Assembly: GCF_024172085.1 (NCBI RefSeq)
Contig: NZ_JAMZDZ010000001.1
Location: forward strand, 4,712,001 to 4,776,000
Reading direction: 5' to 3'
DNA length: 64,000 bases
From: Hamadaea flava
GTDB taxonomy: Bacteria; Actinomycetota; Actinomycetes; Mycobacteriales; Micromonosporaceae
In this document: one piece after another, positions 8,632 to 18,164 of the stretch
How positions within the stretch are numbered: the stretch's first letter is position 1
Layout: the number at the start of each line of letters is the position of its first letter
Program-made: the position numbers and the translations under genes
The notes under the pieces: model-generated
Told to the model about the DNA's origin: nothing
The model's database searches: none
Seen by the model: the letters and a program-made list of their open reading frames with translations, nothing else

Positions 8632-9813
8632 GTGACCTCGAAGGACTGGCTGGAGAAGGACTTCTACGCCGTGCTCGGGGTGGCGAAGAACGCCACCGCC
8701 GACGAGATCAAGCGGGCGTACCGAAGGCTGGCCCGCGAGCTCCACCCGGACCACAACCCCGGCAATCCGCAGGCCGAGGAGCGCTTCAAGAGCGTGTCCG
8801 AGGCGTACGCCGTGCTGTCGGACGACAAGCAGCGTCGTGAGTACGACGAGATGCGCTCGCTCTTCGAGGCCGGGGCGTTCCGGCGGGGTGCCCGCACGGG
8901 CGGCTACACCGCGCCCGGCGGCTTCGAGGACGTGTTCGGCGGCGACTCCCGATTCGGTGGAGCGGGCTTCTCCGACCTGTTCAGCACGATCTTCTCCGGC
9001 GGCAACGCGCCCGGCGCGACCCGTCGGGGGCCCGCCCGCGGCCGGGACGTCGAGACCGACGTGATCCTGGAGTTCCGCGAGGCGGTCAAGGGCACCACCA
9101 AGCCCGTCACCGTACGCTCGCCGGGCGTCTGCGACGTGTGCCACGGCAACGGTGCCCGTCCTGGGACACTCCCCCGCACCTGCCCGGTCTGCCAGGGCAG
9201 CGGCTTCGTGCCCCGGGCTCAGGGCGCGTTCAGCTTCTCCGAGCCCTGCCGCGAATGCCAGGGCGTCGGCACGGTCGTCGACGAGAAATGCCACGAGTGC
9301 CACGGCACCGGCGGCGTCACCAAGACGCGTACGCTCAACGTCCGCATCCCGGCGGGCGTCGCCGACGGGCAGCGCATCCGGCTGGCCGGACGCGGCGAAC
9401 CCGGCGAACGCGGCGGGTCGGCCGGCGACCTCTACGTCCTGGCGCGCGTACGCCCGGATCCGATCTTCGGCCGCTCGGGCGACGATCTGACGCTGACCGT
9501 TCCGATCGGCTACTGGGAGGCGGCGTTCGGCGTCGACCTCCGCGTGCCGACCCTCGACGGCCCGGTGACCCTCCGCGTCCCGGCCGGTACGCCGAGCGGC
9601 CGCACGCTCCGCGTACGCGGGAAGGGCGTGGCCCGCAAGGACGGCCGGACCGGCGATCTGCTGGTCACCGTGGAGATCGAGGTCCCGAAGGACCTCACCG
9701 CCGACGCCCGGGCGGCGTTGGAGAACTACGCGCACTTCGCGCCGCGTCCGTCCCGTCAGCACCTCGACGTGCACCTGCGGGAGCCGAGCGAGGGAGAGGT
9801 CCACTATGGATGA
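8632..9813 (+). CDS. dnaJ: Hsp40 co-chaperone DnaJ
   Basis: 393 residues from GTG 8632, which has GGGAGG upstream. The J domain has the HPD motif in ELHPDHNPG, then a Gly/Phe-rich linker (FEDVFGG, GFSDLFSTIFSGG). The zinc domain has four CxxCxGxG repeats: CDVCHGNG, CPVCQGSG, CRECQGVG and CHECHGTG. The two C-terminal beta domains follow. It delivers substrates to DnaK and stimulates its ATPase. It lies 87 bp after grpE and its stop overlaps the start of hspR. The starting KDWLEKDFY is the actinobacterial DnaJ1 form, the one linked to hspR. A longer reading from 8563 has no support. Confidence 0.96.
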   Translation: MTSKDWLEKDFYAVLGVAKNATADEIKRAYRRLARELHPDHNPGNPQAEERFKSVSEAYAVLSDDKQRREYDEMRSLFEAGAFRRGARTGGYTAPGGFEDVFGGDSRFGGAGFSDLFSTIFSGGNAPGATRRGPARGRDVETDVILEFREAVKGTTKPVTVRSPGVCDVCHGNGARPGTLPRTCPVCQGSGFVPRAQGAFSFSEPCRECQGVGTVVDEKCHECHGTGGVTKTRTLNVRIPAGVADGQRIRLAGRGEPGERGGSAGDLYVLARVRPDPIFGRSGDDLTLTVPIGYWEAAFGVDLRVPTLDGPVTLRVPAGTPSGRTLRVRGKGVARKDGRTGDLLVTVEIEVPKDLTADARAALENYAHFAPRPSRQHLDVHLREPSEGEVHYG

Positions 9814-10234
9814 CCCTGGTTGGCGGGAGACCGAGATCCAGATCGACGCCAAGGTGCTCATCATCTCCGTGGCGGCGCAGATGGCCGGGATGCACCCGCA
9901 GACGCTGCGGCAGTACGACCGGCTCGGACTCGTCCAGCCGGGCCGCGCGGCCGGCGGCGGCCGCCGTTACAGCCTCCGCGACGTGCAACTGCTGCGCGAG
10001 GTGCAGCGGCTCAGCCAGGATGAGGGCGTCAACCTGGCCGGGATCAAGCGGATCATCGACCTCGAGAACCTCGTGGCGCACTTGGAGGAGCAGGTCAACG
10101 AGCTGCGGGAGATCGCCCAGGCGGCCCTGCAGCGGGTGGCCGAGTTGGAGGCGATGTCGCCGTTCCCCCGCCGCGACCTCCTACCCTCACCCCGCCAGAC
10201 GAACGCCTTGGTCGTCTGGAAGCCCCAAAGGTAG
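9806..10234 (+). CDS. hspR: heat-shock repressor HspR (MerR family)
   Basis: 142 residues. The MerR-type helix-turn-helix runs from VLIISVAAQMAGMHPQTLRQYDRLGLV through GGGRRYSLRDVQLL, then a dimerising coiled coil (LVAHLEEQVNELREIAQ) and a short basic tail. In Streptomyces and mycobacteria this protein binds HAIR repeats upstream of dnaK, clpB and lon. Three HAIR-like repeats occur in this window, upstream of dnaK and clpB. The ATG overlaps the dnaJ stop by eight bases (ATGGATGA), with GAGAGG upstream. As the last gene of the operon it represses, it should be self-limiting. Confidence 0.95.
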   Translation: MDDPGWRETEIQIDAKVLIISVAAQMAGMHPQTLRQYDRLGLVQPGRAAGGGRRYSLRDVQLLREVQRLSQDEGVNLAGIKRIIDLENLVAHLEEQVNELREIAQAALQRVAELEAMSPFPRRDLLPSPRQTNALVVWKPQR

Positions 10235-10331
10235 ATCTCGATCTTGCTCTTGTTTTTGATCTAGCCCCGGTGGCACCCGACATTCGGTTCCTGGCAAGGC
10301 GCACGCCACCGCCGTTGGCTTGAGCGCAGTT

Positions 10332-10344
10332 GGCCCGTAGGGCC
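10332..10344. terminator. possible terminator after the dnaK operon
   Basis: GGCCC-GTA-GGGCC followed by TCTTC, in the 179-bp space between hspR and a convergent gene. The stem is short and the T-run poor, so confidence is low. The rest of this space shows nothing clear. Confidence 0.3.
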
Positions 10345-10413
10345 TCTTCGTCAGGGGCGGGTGGGTGGGAAGGTGGCGAGCAACGCCGCCAGGGGCCGAA
10401 TGACGGGTGCCCC

Positions 10414-10845
10414 TCAGAGCCGACGGCCGGAGCGGACTAGGCCCCCCTCGCACCATTCGTGGTATTCGAAGAGTTCTTGGCGCGCCATGAGCATCCGCGT
10501 GTTGTGCGCCCAGGTCACCATCAGCTCGTCGCCTTCTTCCTCGGCGATCTCGACCAGCTTGCGCAGCTTCTTGCGCGGGTGTGCCCGGAAGCTCGTGCGG
10601 ATGCCGTCGGCGGCGTAGATGTAGACGCAGTGCAGGGCGAATCGGCGAGCGGGGCAGCTCGGGTCCATGGCCAGGTCGAACAGCGGATCGATGAGCCGAT
10701 CGTTGGACACCAGCAGGTCCCAGTCTGGGGGCAGCGTCTGCAACGGGACCGAGTCCGGCGAGTACGCCCACGCGCGCAACTCCGCCGGCCGTGGATCGAC
10801 CGGATTCACGAAACCGCGGAACACCGCCTGTTGGACGCTCACCAT
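10414..10845 (-). CDS. conserved hypothetical protein
   Basis: 143 residues, soluble, no signal peptide or membrane span. It begins MVSVQQAVFRGFVNPVDPRPAELRAWAY and has a basic RAHPRKKLRKLVEIAEEEGDELMVTWAHNTRMLM stretch (split here only by helices) and ends in WCEGGLVRSGRRL. I do not recognise a domain. GGGAG lies just before the ATG. It sits alone between hspR and clpB, convergent with the first and divergent from the second, so it may share the clpB control region. Codon use is like its neighbours. Confidence 0.65.
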   Translation of the reverse strand: MVSVQQAVFRGFVNPVDPRPAELRAWAYSPDSVPLQTLPPDWDLLVSNDRLIDPLFDLAMDPSCPARRFALHCVYIYAADGIRTSFRAHPRKKLRKLVEIAEEEGDELMVTWAHNTRMLMARQELFEYHEWCEGGLVRSGRRL

Positions 10846-10993
10846 GTGCTCCCGAGGAAGGGCCTTCCTGGCTCAGCCGCGATGCTGCGGCGACACCGTA
10901 GCGTGCTGGCTCGGTGACACGGCATTTCCGATGCCAAGCCGTTATATGTCATTCACGAACCCATTCCAGGGACCCGCGATGTAGCGCCCTGAA

Positions 10994-11014
10994 GTTGAGT
11001 CGACTAGACTCAAC
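10994..11014. promoter_or_regulatory. HAIR operator upstream of clpB
   Basis: GTTGAGT-N7-ACTCAAC, arms perfectly complementary, 12 of 14 match to the HAIR consensus. It ends five bases before the clpB ATG and contains TAGACT (11005-11010), which fits a -10 box, so HspR binding would block polymerase directly. Confidence 0.75.
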
Positions 11015-11019
11015 CCACG

Positions 11020-13602
11020 ATGGACACTCAACGCCTCACCACCAAATCCCGGGAAGTCATCGCCGGTGCGGTAGCCATCGCCGGGCAGCGCGGACACGCC
11101 GTCGTCGAGGCCTGGCACCTGCTGCTCGCCCTCCTCGACACGGGCGGTTCGACCGCCGCCGGGCTACTCCGCGCCGTGGGGGCCAACCCCGCCGACGTAC
11201 GCCGTGCTGCCGCCCGCGCGGTCGAGCAGATGCCCACGGCCCGGGGCTCCAGCGTCGCCGAGCCGACGCTGTCCCGGGAGTTCCTGAACTCCCTCAACGC
11301 CGCCGAGCAGATCGCCCGGCCGCTCGGCGACGAATACGTCTCGACCGAGCACCTGCTGGCCGGGCTCGCCCAGGTCGGCGGGGCCGTCGGCGACCTGCTC
11401 AAGCAGCACGGCGCGACGGAGCAGCAGCTGGTCGCCGCCTTCCCGACGATCCGCGGCGGCGAGCGCCGGGTCACCAGTCCCGATCCCGAGCAGCAGTACC
11501 AGGCGCTCGAGAAGTACGGCATGGACCTGACCGCCCGCGCCCGAGAGGGCAAGGTCGACCCGGTCATCGGGCGCGACGCCGAGATCCGGCGGGTCATCCA
11601 GGTGCTCTCGCGGCGTACCAAGAACAATCCGGTGCTCATCGGCGAGCCCGGCGTCGGCAAGACCGCCATCGTCGAGGGCCTCGCCCAGCGCATCGTCGCC
11701 GGCGACGTCCCCGAGTCGTTGCGCGACAAGCGGCTGGTCAGCCTCGACCTGGGGGCCATGGTCGCCGGCGCGCAGTACCGGGGGCAGTTCGAGGAGCGGC
11801 TGAAGAGCGTCCTCGAGGAGATCACCGGCAGCGACGGCCAGATCATCACCTTCATCGACGAGCTGCACACGGTGGTCGGCGCGGGCAAGGGCGAAGGCTC
11901 GATGGACGCCGGCAACATGCTCAAGCCCATGCTCGCCCGGGGCGAGCTGCGGATGGTCGGCGCGACCACGCTCGACGAATACCGTGAGCACATCGAGGCG
12001 GACCCGGCCCTCGAACGGCGCTTCCAGCCCGTCCTGGTCGGCGAGCCATCCATCGAGGACACCATCGGCATCCTGCGCGGGCTCAAGGAACGCTACGAGG
12101 TGCACCACGGCGTACGGATCACCGACGCCGCGCTCGTCGCCGCGGCCTCGCTCAGCGACCGCTACATCGCCGACCGCTTCCTGCCGGACAAGGCCATCGA
12201 CCTCGTGGACGAGGCCGCGTCGCGGTTGCGCATGGAGATCGACTCGCGTCCCGTCGAGGTCGACGTGATCGAGCGAGCGGTACGCCGCCTGGAGATCGAG
12301 GAGATGGCGCTGGCGAAGGAGAGCGACCCGGCTTCGGCCGAGCGCCTCGATCGGCTCCGCGCCGAACTGGCCGACAAGCGGGAACAGCTCACCGCCCTGA
12401 GCGAGCGGTGGCAGACCGAGAAGTCGCACATCCAGGCGATCTCAGCCGCCAAGGAGGAGCTGGAGGCGCTGCGCGGCGAGGCGGACCGGGCCGAACGCGA
12501 CTCCGACCTCGGCCGCGCCTCCGAGCTGCGCTACGGCCGCATCCCGGAGCTGGAACGCAAGCTGACCGAGGCCGAGACCGAGCTGGCCGGACTGCAGGAC
12601 CACGGCGCGATGCTCAAGGAAGAGGTCGGCCCGGACGACATCGCCGAGGTGGTGGCGTCGTGGACCGGCATCCCCGCCGGCCGGATGCTCGAAGGCGAGA
12701 CGGCCAAGCTGCTGCGGATGGAGGATTCGCTCGGCTCCCGGGTCATCGGGCAGCCCGAGGCGGTCGCCGCGGTGAGCGACGCCGTACGCCGGGCGCGAGC
12801 CGGCGTCGCCGACCCCGACCGGCCCACCGGATCCTTCCTGTTCCTCGGCCCGACCGGGGTCGGCAAGACCGAGCTGGCCAAGGCTCTCGCCGAGTTCCTC
12901 TTCGACGACGAGCGCGCCATGGTACGCATCGACATGAGTGAGTACGCCGAACGCCACTCGGTCGCCCGGCTGGTCGGCGCCCCGCCCGGTTATGTCGGGT
13001 ACGACGAGGGCGGTCAGCTCACCGAGGCGGTCCGGCGGCGGCCGTACTCCGTCGTGCTCCTCGACGAGGTGGAGAAGGCCCATCCCGACGTCTTCGACGT
13101 GCTGTTGCAGGTGCTCGACGACGGACGGCTCACCGACGGCCAGGGGCGTACGGTCGACTTCCGGAACACCATCCTGATCCTGACCTCGAACCTGGGATCA
13201 CATGCGATCGCCGATCCGGCGTTGAGCGAACAGCAGCGGCAGGACTCGGTGATGGCGACCGTCCGGGCGCACTTCAAGCCCGAGTTCCTCAACCGGCTCG
13301 ACGACATCGTGGTGTTCCACGCGTTGAGCGAGAACGAGCTGTCGGCCATTGTGGAGATCCAGATCGACCGGCTGCGGCGGCGCCTCGCCGAGCGCCGGCT
13401 CACCCTGGAGGTCACCGCCGACGCGCTGGGCTGGTTGTCCGGGCACGGCTATGACCCCGTGTACGGCGCTCGCCCGTTGCGACGGCTGGTGCAGACGGCG
13501 ATCGGCGACAAACTCGCCCGCGCCCTGCTCGCCGGGGAGATCCACGACGGCGACACCGTACGCGTCGACCGAGAGAATGACGGCCTCATCCTCAAACAGT
13601 GA
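11020..13602 (+). CDS. clpB: disaggregase ClpB (Hsp104 family)
   Basis: 860-residue AAA+ machine that pulls proteins out of aggregates together with DnaK. A Clp N-domain covers residues 1-140, the first Walker A is GEPGVGKT near 208, Walker B FIDELH near 280, then the coiled-coil M-domain near 400-540 ([15 protein letters not shown] and following). The second Walker A is GPTGVGKTE near 612, followed by [13 protein letters not shown] and the sensor region LTSNLGSH. No Shine-Dalgarno is visible before the ATG, and the HAIR/-10 is only a few bases away, so the message may be leaderless. It has its own promoter, separate from the dnaK operon. Confidence 0.97.
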   Translation: MDTQRLTTKSREVIAGAVAIAGQRGHAVVEAWHLLLALLDTGGSTAAGLLRAVGANPADVRRAAARAVEQMPTARGSSVAEPTLSREFLNSLNAAEQIARPLGDEYVSTEHLLAGLAQVGGAVGDLLKQHGATEQQLVAAFPTIRGGERRVTSPDPEQQYQALEKYGMDLTARAREGKVDPVIGRDAEIRRVIQVLSRRTKNNPVLIGEPGVGKTAIVEGLAQRIVAGDVPESLRDKRLVSLDLGAMVAGAQYRGQFEERLKSVLEEITGSDGQIITFIDELHTVVGAGKGEGSMDAGNMLKPMLARGELRMVGATTLDEYREHIEADPALERRFQPVLVGEPSIEDTIGILRGLKERYEVHHGVRITDAALVAAASLSDRYIADRFLPDKAIDLVDEAASRLRMEIDSRPVEVDVIERAVRRLEIEEMALAKESDPASAERLDRLRAELADKREQLTALSERWQTEKSHIQAISAAKEELEALRGEADRAERDSDLGRASELRYGRIPELERKLTEAETELAGLQDHGAMLKEEVGPDDIAEVVASWTGIPAGRMLEGETAKLLRMEDSLGSRVIGQPEAVAAVSDAVRRARAGVADPDRPTGSFLFLGPTGVGKTELAKALAEFLFDDERAMVRIDMSEYAERHSVARLVGAPPGYVGYDEGGQLTEAVRRRPYSVVLLDEVEKAHPDVFDVLLQVLDDGRLTDGQGRTVDFRNTILILTSNLGSHAIADPALSEQQRQDSVMATVRAHFKPEFLNRLDDIVVFHALSENELSAIVEIQIDRLRRRLAERRLTLEVTADALGWLSGHGYDPVYGARPLRRLVQTAIGDKLARALLAGEIHDGDTVRVDRENDGLILKQ

Positions 13603-13682
13603 CAGAGTTCCCTCGAACAGTGGGATCGTCCTGCTGAAACAGCGGAAGTGGGGACGGTCTAGATCGGATAGCGTCGCCGGTC

Positions 13683-14593
13683 ATGACCGCCCCCGCCGCC
13701 GTCACCGGTGACTTCCTGCCGACCGTGTCGCAGCGTGGCCCGCGACCGGCCACCGTCACCATCGGAGCCGCGTTCCAGGCCGCGTCGGTGGTGGTCTTCC
13801 TGCTGCTGATCGCGGCGGCCTGGATCGCCCGGGCGCAATACGACGCGTACGCCGACGAGGCCGCCCGGCTCGTCTCGACCCGGCCGGGCGAACTCGACGC
13901 CGAACATTCGAGCAACCTGGCCATGGCGATCGCGATCAGCGTCCTGGCAGGGCTGCCCGCAGGGTGGTTCGCCGCGACCCTGTGGCCGCTGTTCCGCGGG
14001 CCAACGTGGCTCGCATCCTGGCCGCGATCGGCGCCTTCGCCATCCCCGGGCTCGGCCTGCTCATGATCATCGGCAGCTGCCTCAGCGGGATGTTCCTGCT
14101 GGCCCTCCTCACCGGTATGCCGTTCGACGAGGAGCCGATCACGATCGACGACTCCGGCGGGGACTACCCCGACGACTTCTCGGACGACTTCCCCGGGTCG
14201 CCGTTCCAGGAGAAGCTCTGGGACCTGCAGTCGTCGGCGCCGTTCGACATCGCCGGGCTGATTCCGCTCGCCTTGTTCGCCGTCGTCTGCGTCCTCGCCG
14301 TGACCGCGATCATGTACGTCCTGCCGTCGACCAACCGCTGGTACAACCCGGCTCGGGCGATCCCACGTGGACGGCCGTATCCGGTCTACTACCCCGTGTA
14401 CTACCCGTATCCGAGTGCGTACCCGCCGCCTGGCGCTCCGACGATGCCTCTCCCGCCGACTACGGCTACGCCTCCCCCGCCGGCCGCCGAGCCCCCGAAA
14501 CTTCAGCCCCCAGCTGCCGAGCCCGCAGCCGCCGAGTCGCCAGTCGTCGAGCCCGCAGCCGTCGAGTCGCCAGCTGACCCGCCGCAGTCCTGA
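13683..14593 (+). pseudogene. frameshifted multi-span membrane protein
   Basis: The first frame (13683-14066) encodes two spans and reads LWPLFRGPTWL, then loses sense. The frame one base over continues ANVARILAAIGAFAIPGLGLLMIIGSC and two more spans to 14593. Adding one G in GGG at 13998-14000 would read RGANVARIL and restore one protein of about 303 residues. Hydrophobic segments lie near residues 30-50, 80-100, 110-140 and 190-215. The tail is Tyr/Pro-rich (YPVYYPVYYPYP), then Pro/Ala/Glu repeats. It may be a real inactivating mutation, a programmed shift or a base-calling error. The architecture is that of small actinobacterial membrane proteins of unknown function, like those at 1.8-3.2 kb. 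Confidence 0.65.
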
Positions 14594-14623
14594 TCCGGCT
14601 CCCGCCCGATCCCGATCCCGGTC

Positions 14624-14753
<130 letters not shown>

Positions 14754-14776
14754 TGATCATGCTCGCCGGGAGTTGA

Positions 14777-15691
14777 TCAGGGTGCTGGGAACACGACACG
14801 CCGGTTGATCACGACCGAAAGTTCATGATCAACGGGACGGGGCGGGCGCACAGCGCGGGCGGGGTGGGAGGCGGTGGGGTGGGAGGCGGTGAGGCGGGAG
14901 GCGGTGGAGCGGGTGGGGCGGGTGACGGCGGCGCGTTCCACCACGACTCGTGCGGGGCGGGGTGAGCGGAGGGCCGGTCGGCGCACGATCGGGCGGCCGA
15001 TGGGTGCCAGCTTCGCCGAGGCGAGCGCTACGACGGCGGGTGTGAGCGCGGCCGACAGGTCCACCACCGGCTGCAGCACGACCGGCCGCACGAAGGGCTG
15101 CTCCGGCCGAACCTGGACCACCACTGGGCGTACGGCGGGCTTCGGGGGCTTGGCGGCCACCGGGCGCACCGCCGGGGCCTTCGCGGGGATCGTCCGCTCC
15201 GGTACGCGTACCCCTTGGTGGGGAGTGAGCACCGTGGTCTGGTGTGGGTGTGCCGGGGTGATCCGCGCGGGCTCCACCCGGAGCGTGAGCGGGCCCTGGC
15301 CGTGTGCGCGGACCCGGACCGGCGCGGGGGCCGCGGGTTCGGTGAGCAGTACGCCGGCCGGTTCCCGGAAGGTCGGTGCGAGGTCGTCGAGGCCGGTACG
15401 CATGACGACGAAGGTGGGCAGCGAGGTCAGCCCGACCATGGTGGCGACGAGGAGCCCGAATCGGCCCTGACCCCCGCGCAGGGCGGCCCGGATGCGTTGC
15501 CCGACCACGGTCGGCAGGTACGCCTCCGCGGCCTGGTCCTCCTCGCCGGTCTCGCCGGTCTCGTCGTCGGAGTCGGCCGGGGCGGCCGGGGCGGGCCACC
15601 GCCGGTCGCCGCTTCGGGCCTGCTTGTGGCGGTTCTTCTCCAGGACGGAATCCAGGAATCCCTCGGAGGTCGATTCCGCATCCTGCGCCAT
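14777..15691 (-). CDS. single-span membrane protein with Pro/Val/Arg-rich exterior
   Basis: 304 residues from ATG 15691, which has GGAGG upstream. The first 70 residues are charged and polar (SEGFLDSVLEKNRHKQ, then an acidic stretch). One membrane segment, FGLLVATMVGLTSLPTFVVM, lies near residues 80-100. The remaining 200 residues are outside and rich in Pro, Val, Arg and Ala (VRPVVVQVRPEQPFVRPVV and RPTRSTASRLTASHPTASHP parts). No enzyme fold is recognised. It may be a cell-surface or cell-wall anchoring protein. Its TGA stop is part of a TGATCA palindrome. It is divergent from the dehydrogenase operon across a 335-bp space. Confidence 0.72.
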   Translation of the reverse strand: MAQDAESTSEGFLDSVLEKNRHKQARSGDRRWPAPAAPADSDDETGETGEEDQAAEAYLPTVVGQRIRAALRGGQGRFGLLVATMVGLTSLPTFVVMRTGLDDLAPTFREPAGVLLTEPAAPAPVRVRAHGQGPLTLRVEPARITPAHPHQTTVLTPHQGVRVPERTIPAKAPAVRPVAAKPPKPAVRPVVVQVRPEQPFVRPVVLQPVVDLSAALTPAVVALASAKLAPIGRPIVRRPALRSPRPARVVVERAAVTRPTRSTASRLTASHPTASHPARAVRPPRPVDHELSVVINRRVVFPAP

Positions 15692-16026
15692 AAACGCCTC
15701 CAAACCTCAGATCCCGGGGAATTTCCACAGAATGCCGCATAGCTCCATAGAAACCGCGGATTCCACGCCGAAGCCGGCTGGACTAAAGCGACACTGGGTA
15801 TCAGTGGGGTCATAAGCGGCCGCATGATATCGGCCACGCTGTGAGCGCGGCCACGGATGCGGCAGGATATGGGGGTAAGGCGGCAACGGTGCCGCGGGTC
15901 TTCCGTGACTGCACCTGCCGGCGAACTCCCGTCGCGCGACAGCCCCCACCTGGGCGAGGCGCGACGCCGACCGCTCCGACGGCAGGCCAACCCCGCCGCC
16001 GAGCACATCAGAACAGGGAGATACGG
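15692..16026. other. divergent intergenic region with a small dyad
   Basis: 335 bp between the one-span membrane protein and the E1 alpha gene. It holds CACTG-N5-CAGTG at 15792-15806, a possible regulator site, and the GGGAGA ribosome binding site just before 16027. I see no small gene and no convincing -35/-10 pair. An in-frame extension of the E1 alpha reading frame into this space has low-complexity, non-conserved content and is rejected. Confidence 0.45.
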
Positions 16027-17175
16027 ATGACCAAGGGCGCAACCGCCCCGCGCCGTTCCGGCGGCAGCCGGGGCCGCGGTGGCACTCCCCCCGAGCCCGA
16101 CTACGTACAGCTGCTCACCCCGGATGGCGAGCGGGTGAGCCACCCCGACTACTCGGTCGACTTCTCCGACGAGGAACTGCGCGGGCTCTACCGCGACCTC
16201 GTCACGGTCCGCAAGCTCGACGCCGAGGCCACCGCCCTGCAGCGGCAGGGCGAGCTGGGCATCTGGGCCAGCCTGCTCGGGCAGGAGGCGGCTCAGGTCG
16301 GTTCGGGGCGCGCGATGCGCAGCCAGGACATGGCCTTCCCGACCTATCGCGAACACGGCGTGCTCTACTGCCGGGGCATCGACCCGATCATGCCGCTGAG
16401 CCTGTTCCGCGGCGTCGACCAGGGCGGCTGGGACCCGGTGGCGAACAAGTTCAACCTGTACACGATCGTGATCGGCGCGCAGACGCTGCACGCGACCGGT
16501 TATGCCATGGGAATCGCGAAGGACGGCAAGGTCGGCACCGACGACGGCGAGGCCGTCATCGCGTACTTCGGCGACGGCGCGACCAGCCAGGGCGACGTCA
16601 ACGAGGCCTTCATCTGGTCCTCGGTCTTCCACGCCCCGGTCGTCTTCTTCTGCCAGAACAACCAGTACGCGATCAGCGAGCCGCTGGAGCGCCAGACCCG
16701 CATCCCGCTGTTCCAGCGGGCGGCCGGCTTCGGCTTCCCCGGCGTCCGGGTCGACGGCAACGACGTGCTGGCCTGCTACGCGGTCACGCGGGCGGCGCTC
16801 GACAACGCCCGGCTGGGCCAGGGCCCGACGCTGATCGAGGCTTACACCTACCGGATGGGCGCGCACACCACCTCCGACGACCCGACGCGCTACCGGGTCT
16901 CCTCCGAAGTGGAGGCTTGGCAGGCGAAGGACCCGATCGCCCGGGTCCGGGCGCTGCTCACCAAGGAGAAGATCGCCGACGACGCGTTCTTCGATTCCGT
17001 CGACGCCGACGCCAAGGCGGAGGCCGTCCAGTTGCGGGAACGGGTGCTGACCATGCCCGACCCCGACCCGGCCCAGATCTTCGAGCACGTCTACGTCGAG
17101 GGCTCGCCGCTGGTCGAGGCCGAGCGCAAGCAGTTCGAGGCGTACGCCGCGTCCTTCGAGGGGAGTGCGCACTGA
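16027..17175 (+). CDS. 2-oxoacid dehydrogenase E1 alpha subunit
   Basis: 382 residues. Thiamine-diphosphate enzyme that decarboxylates pyruvate or a branched-chain 2-oxoacid in the E1-E2-E3 complex. A basic N-terminus leads into DFSDEELRGLYRDLVTVRKLDAEA, the usual E1 alpha opening. The ThDP motif is GDGATSQGDVNEAFIW near residue 182, and the phosphorylation-loop equivalent is YRMGAHTTSDDPTRYR. The type resembles mycobacterial BkdA (Rv2497c), once called PdhA, so branched-chain oxoacids are the best guess. GGGAGA precedes the ATG. It overlaps the E1 beta gene by one base. Confidence 0.9.
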   Translation: MTKGATAPRRSGGSRGRGGTPPEPDYVQLLTPDGERVSHPDYSVDFSDEELRGLYRDLVTVRKLDAEATALQRQGELGIWASLLGQEAAQVGSGRAMRSQDMAFPTYREHGVLYCRGIDPIMPLSLFRGVDQGGWDPVANKFNLYTIVIGAQTLHATGYAMGIAKDGKVGTDDGEAVIAYFGDGATSQGDVNEAFIWSSVFHAPVVFFCQNNQYAISEPLERQTRIPLFQRAAGFGFPGVRVDGNDVLACYAVTRAALDNARLGQGPTLIEAYTYRMGAHTTSDDPTRYRVSSEVEAWQAKDPIARVRALLTKEKIADDAFFDSVDADAKAEAVQLRERVLTMPDPDPAQIFEHVYVEGSPLVEAERKQFEAYAASFEGSAH

Positions 17176-18164
17176 TGGCGGTCGAGACCCTGACCCTGGG
17201 CAAGGCGCTCAACACCGGCCTGCGCCGCGCCATGGAGCGCGACGACAAGGTCATCCTCATGGGCGAGGACATCGGCAAGCTCGGCGGCGTCTTCCGCATC
17301 ACCGACGGCCTGCAGAAGGACTTCGGCGAGGAGCGGGTCATCGACACCCCGCTCGCCGAGTCCGGCATCATCGGCACCGCGATCGGCCTGGCCCTGCGCG
17401 GCTACCGGCCGGTCTGCGAGATCCAGTTCGACGGGTTCGTCTACCCGGCGTACGACCAGATCGTGTCGCAGGTGGCGAAGTTCCGCTACCGCTCGCGGGG
17501 CCACGTCAACCTGCCGATGGTCATCCGCATCCCGTTCGGCGGCGGCATCGGCGCGGTCGAGCACCACAGCGAGTCGCCGGAGGCGTACTTCTCGCACACG
17601 GCCGGGCTCAAGGTCGTCGCGTGCGCCAACCCGGAGGACGCGTACTTCATGATCCAGCAGGCGATCGCGTCCGAGGACCCGATCATCTTCCTGGAGCCCA
17701 AGCGCCGCTACTGGGAGAAGGGCGCCGTCGACACCGCGCTCGGTCTCGACGCCGTCACCCCGCTGCACAACAGCCGCGTGGTCCGGCCCGGCACCGACGC
17801 CACCGTCCTCGCGTACGGCCCGATGGTCAAGACCGCGCTCGACGCGGCCACCGCCGCCCAGGAGGACGGCCGGTCGCTCGAGGTCATCGACCTCCGCTCG
17901 CTCTCGCCGATGGACCTGACTCCGGTCTTCGATTCGGTACGCCGAACGGGGCGACTGGTCGTCGTGCACGAGGCGGCGGGGAACCTGGGGATGGGCTCGG
18001 AGATCGCCGCCCGGGTGACCGAGGAGTGCTTCTACTCCTTGGAGTCGCCCGTTCTGCGGGTGACCGGATACAACACCCCCTACCCGGCCTCGCGCCTGGA
18101 GGAGGAGTACCTGCCGGACCTGGATCGCGTCCTGGACGCCGTCGACCGTTCGTTCGGCTGGTGA
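17175..18164 (+). CDS. 2-oxoacid dehydrogenase E1 beta subunit
   Basis: 329 residues. Forms the alpha2beta2 E1 with the previous gene and binds the pyrimidine ring of ThDP. MGEDIGKLGGVFRITDGL near residue 30, RVIDTPLAESGIIGTAIG and CEIQFDGFVYPAYDQI match the E1 beta family, as do EHHSESPEAYFSHTAGLKVV and the C-terminal transketolase domain with VVVHEAAGNLGMGSEIAA. Length is normal for the family. The start overlaps the E1 alpha stop (TGATG), and the stop overlaps the E2 start (GTGA), so all three are co-translated. Confidence 0.93.
   Translation: MAVETLTLGKALNTGLRRAMERDDKVILMGEDIGKLGGVFRITDGLQKDFGEERVIDTPLAESGIIGTAIGLALRGYRPVCEIQFDGFVYPAYDQIVSQVAKFRYRSRGHVNLPMVIRIPFGGGIGAVEHHSESPEAYFSHTAGLKVVACANPEDAYFMIQQAIASEDPIIFLEPKRRYWEKGAVDTALGLDAVTPLHNSRVVRPGTDATVLAYGPMVKTALDAATAAQEDGRSLEVIDLRSLSPMDLTPVFDSVRRTGRLVVVHEAAGNLGMGSEIAARVTEECFYSLESPVLRVTGYNTPYPASRLEEEYLPDLDRVLDAVDRSFGW

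Noticed and set aside
15841-16026. N-terminal extension of the E1 alpha gene
   Set aside because: The extension is not conserved in type and GGGAGA lies immediately before ATG 16027.
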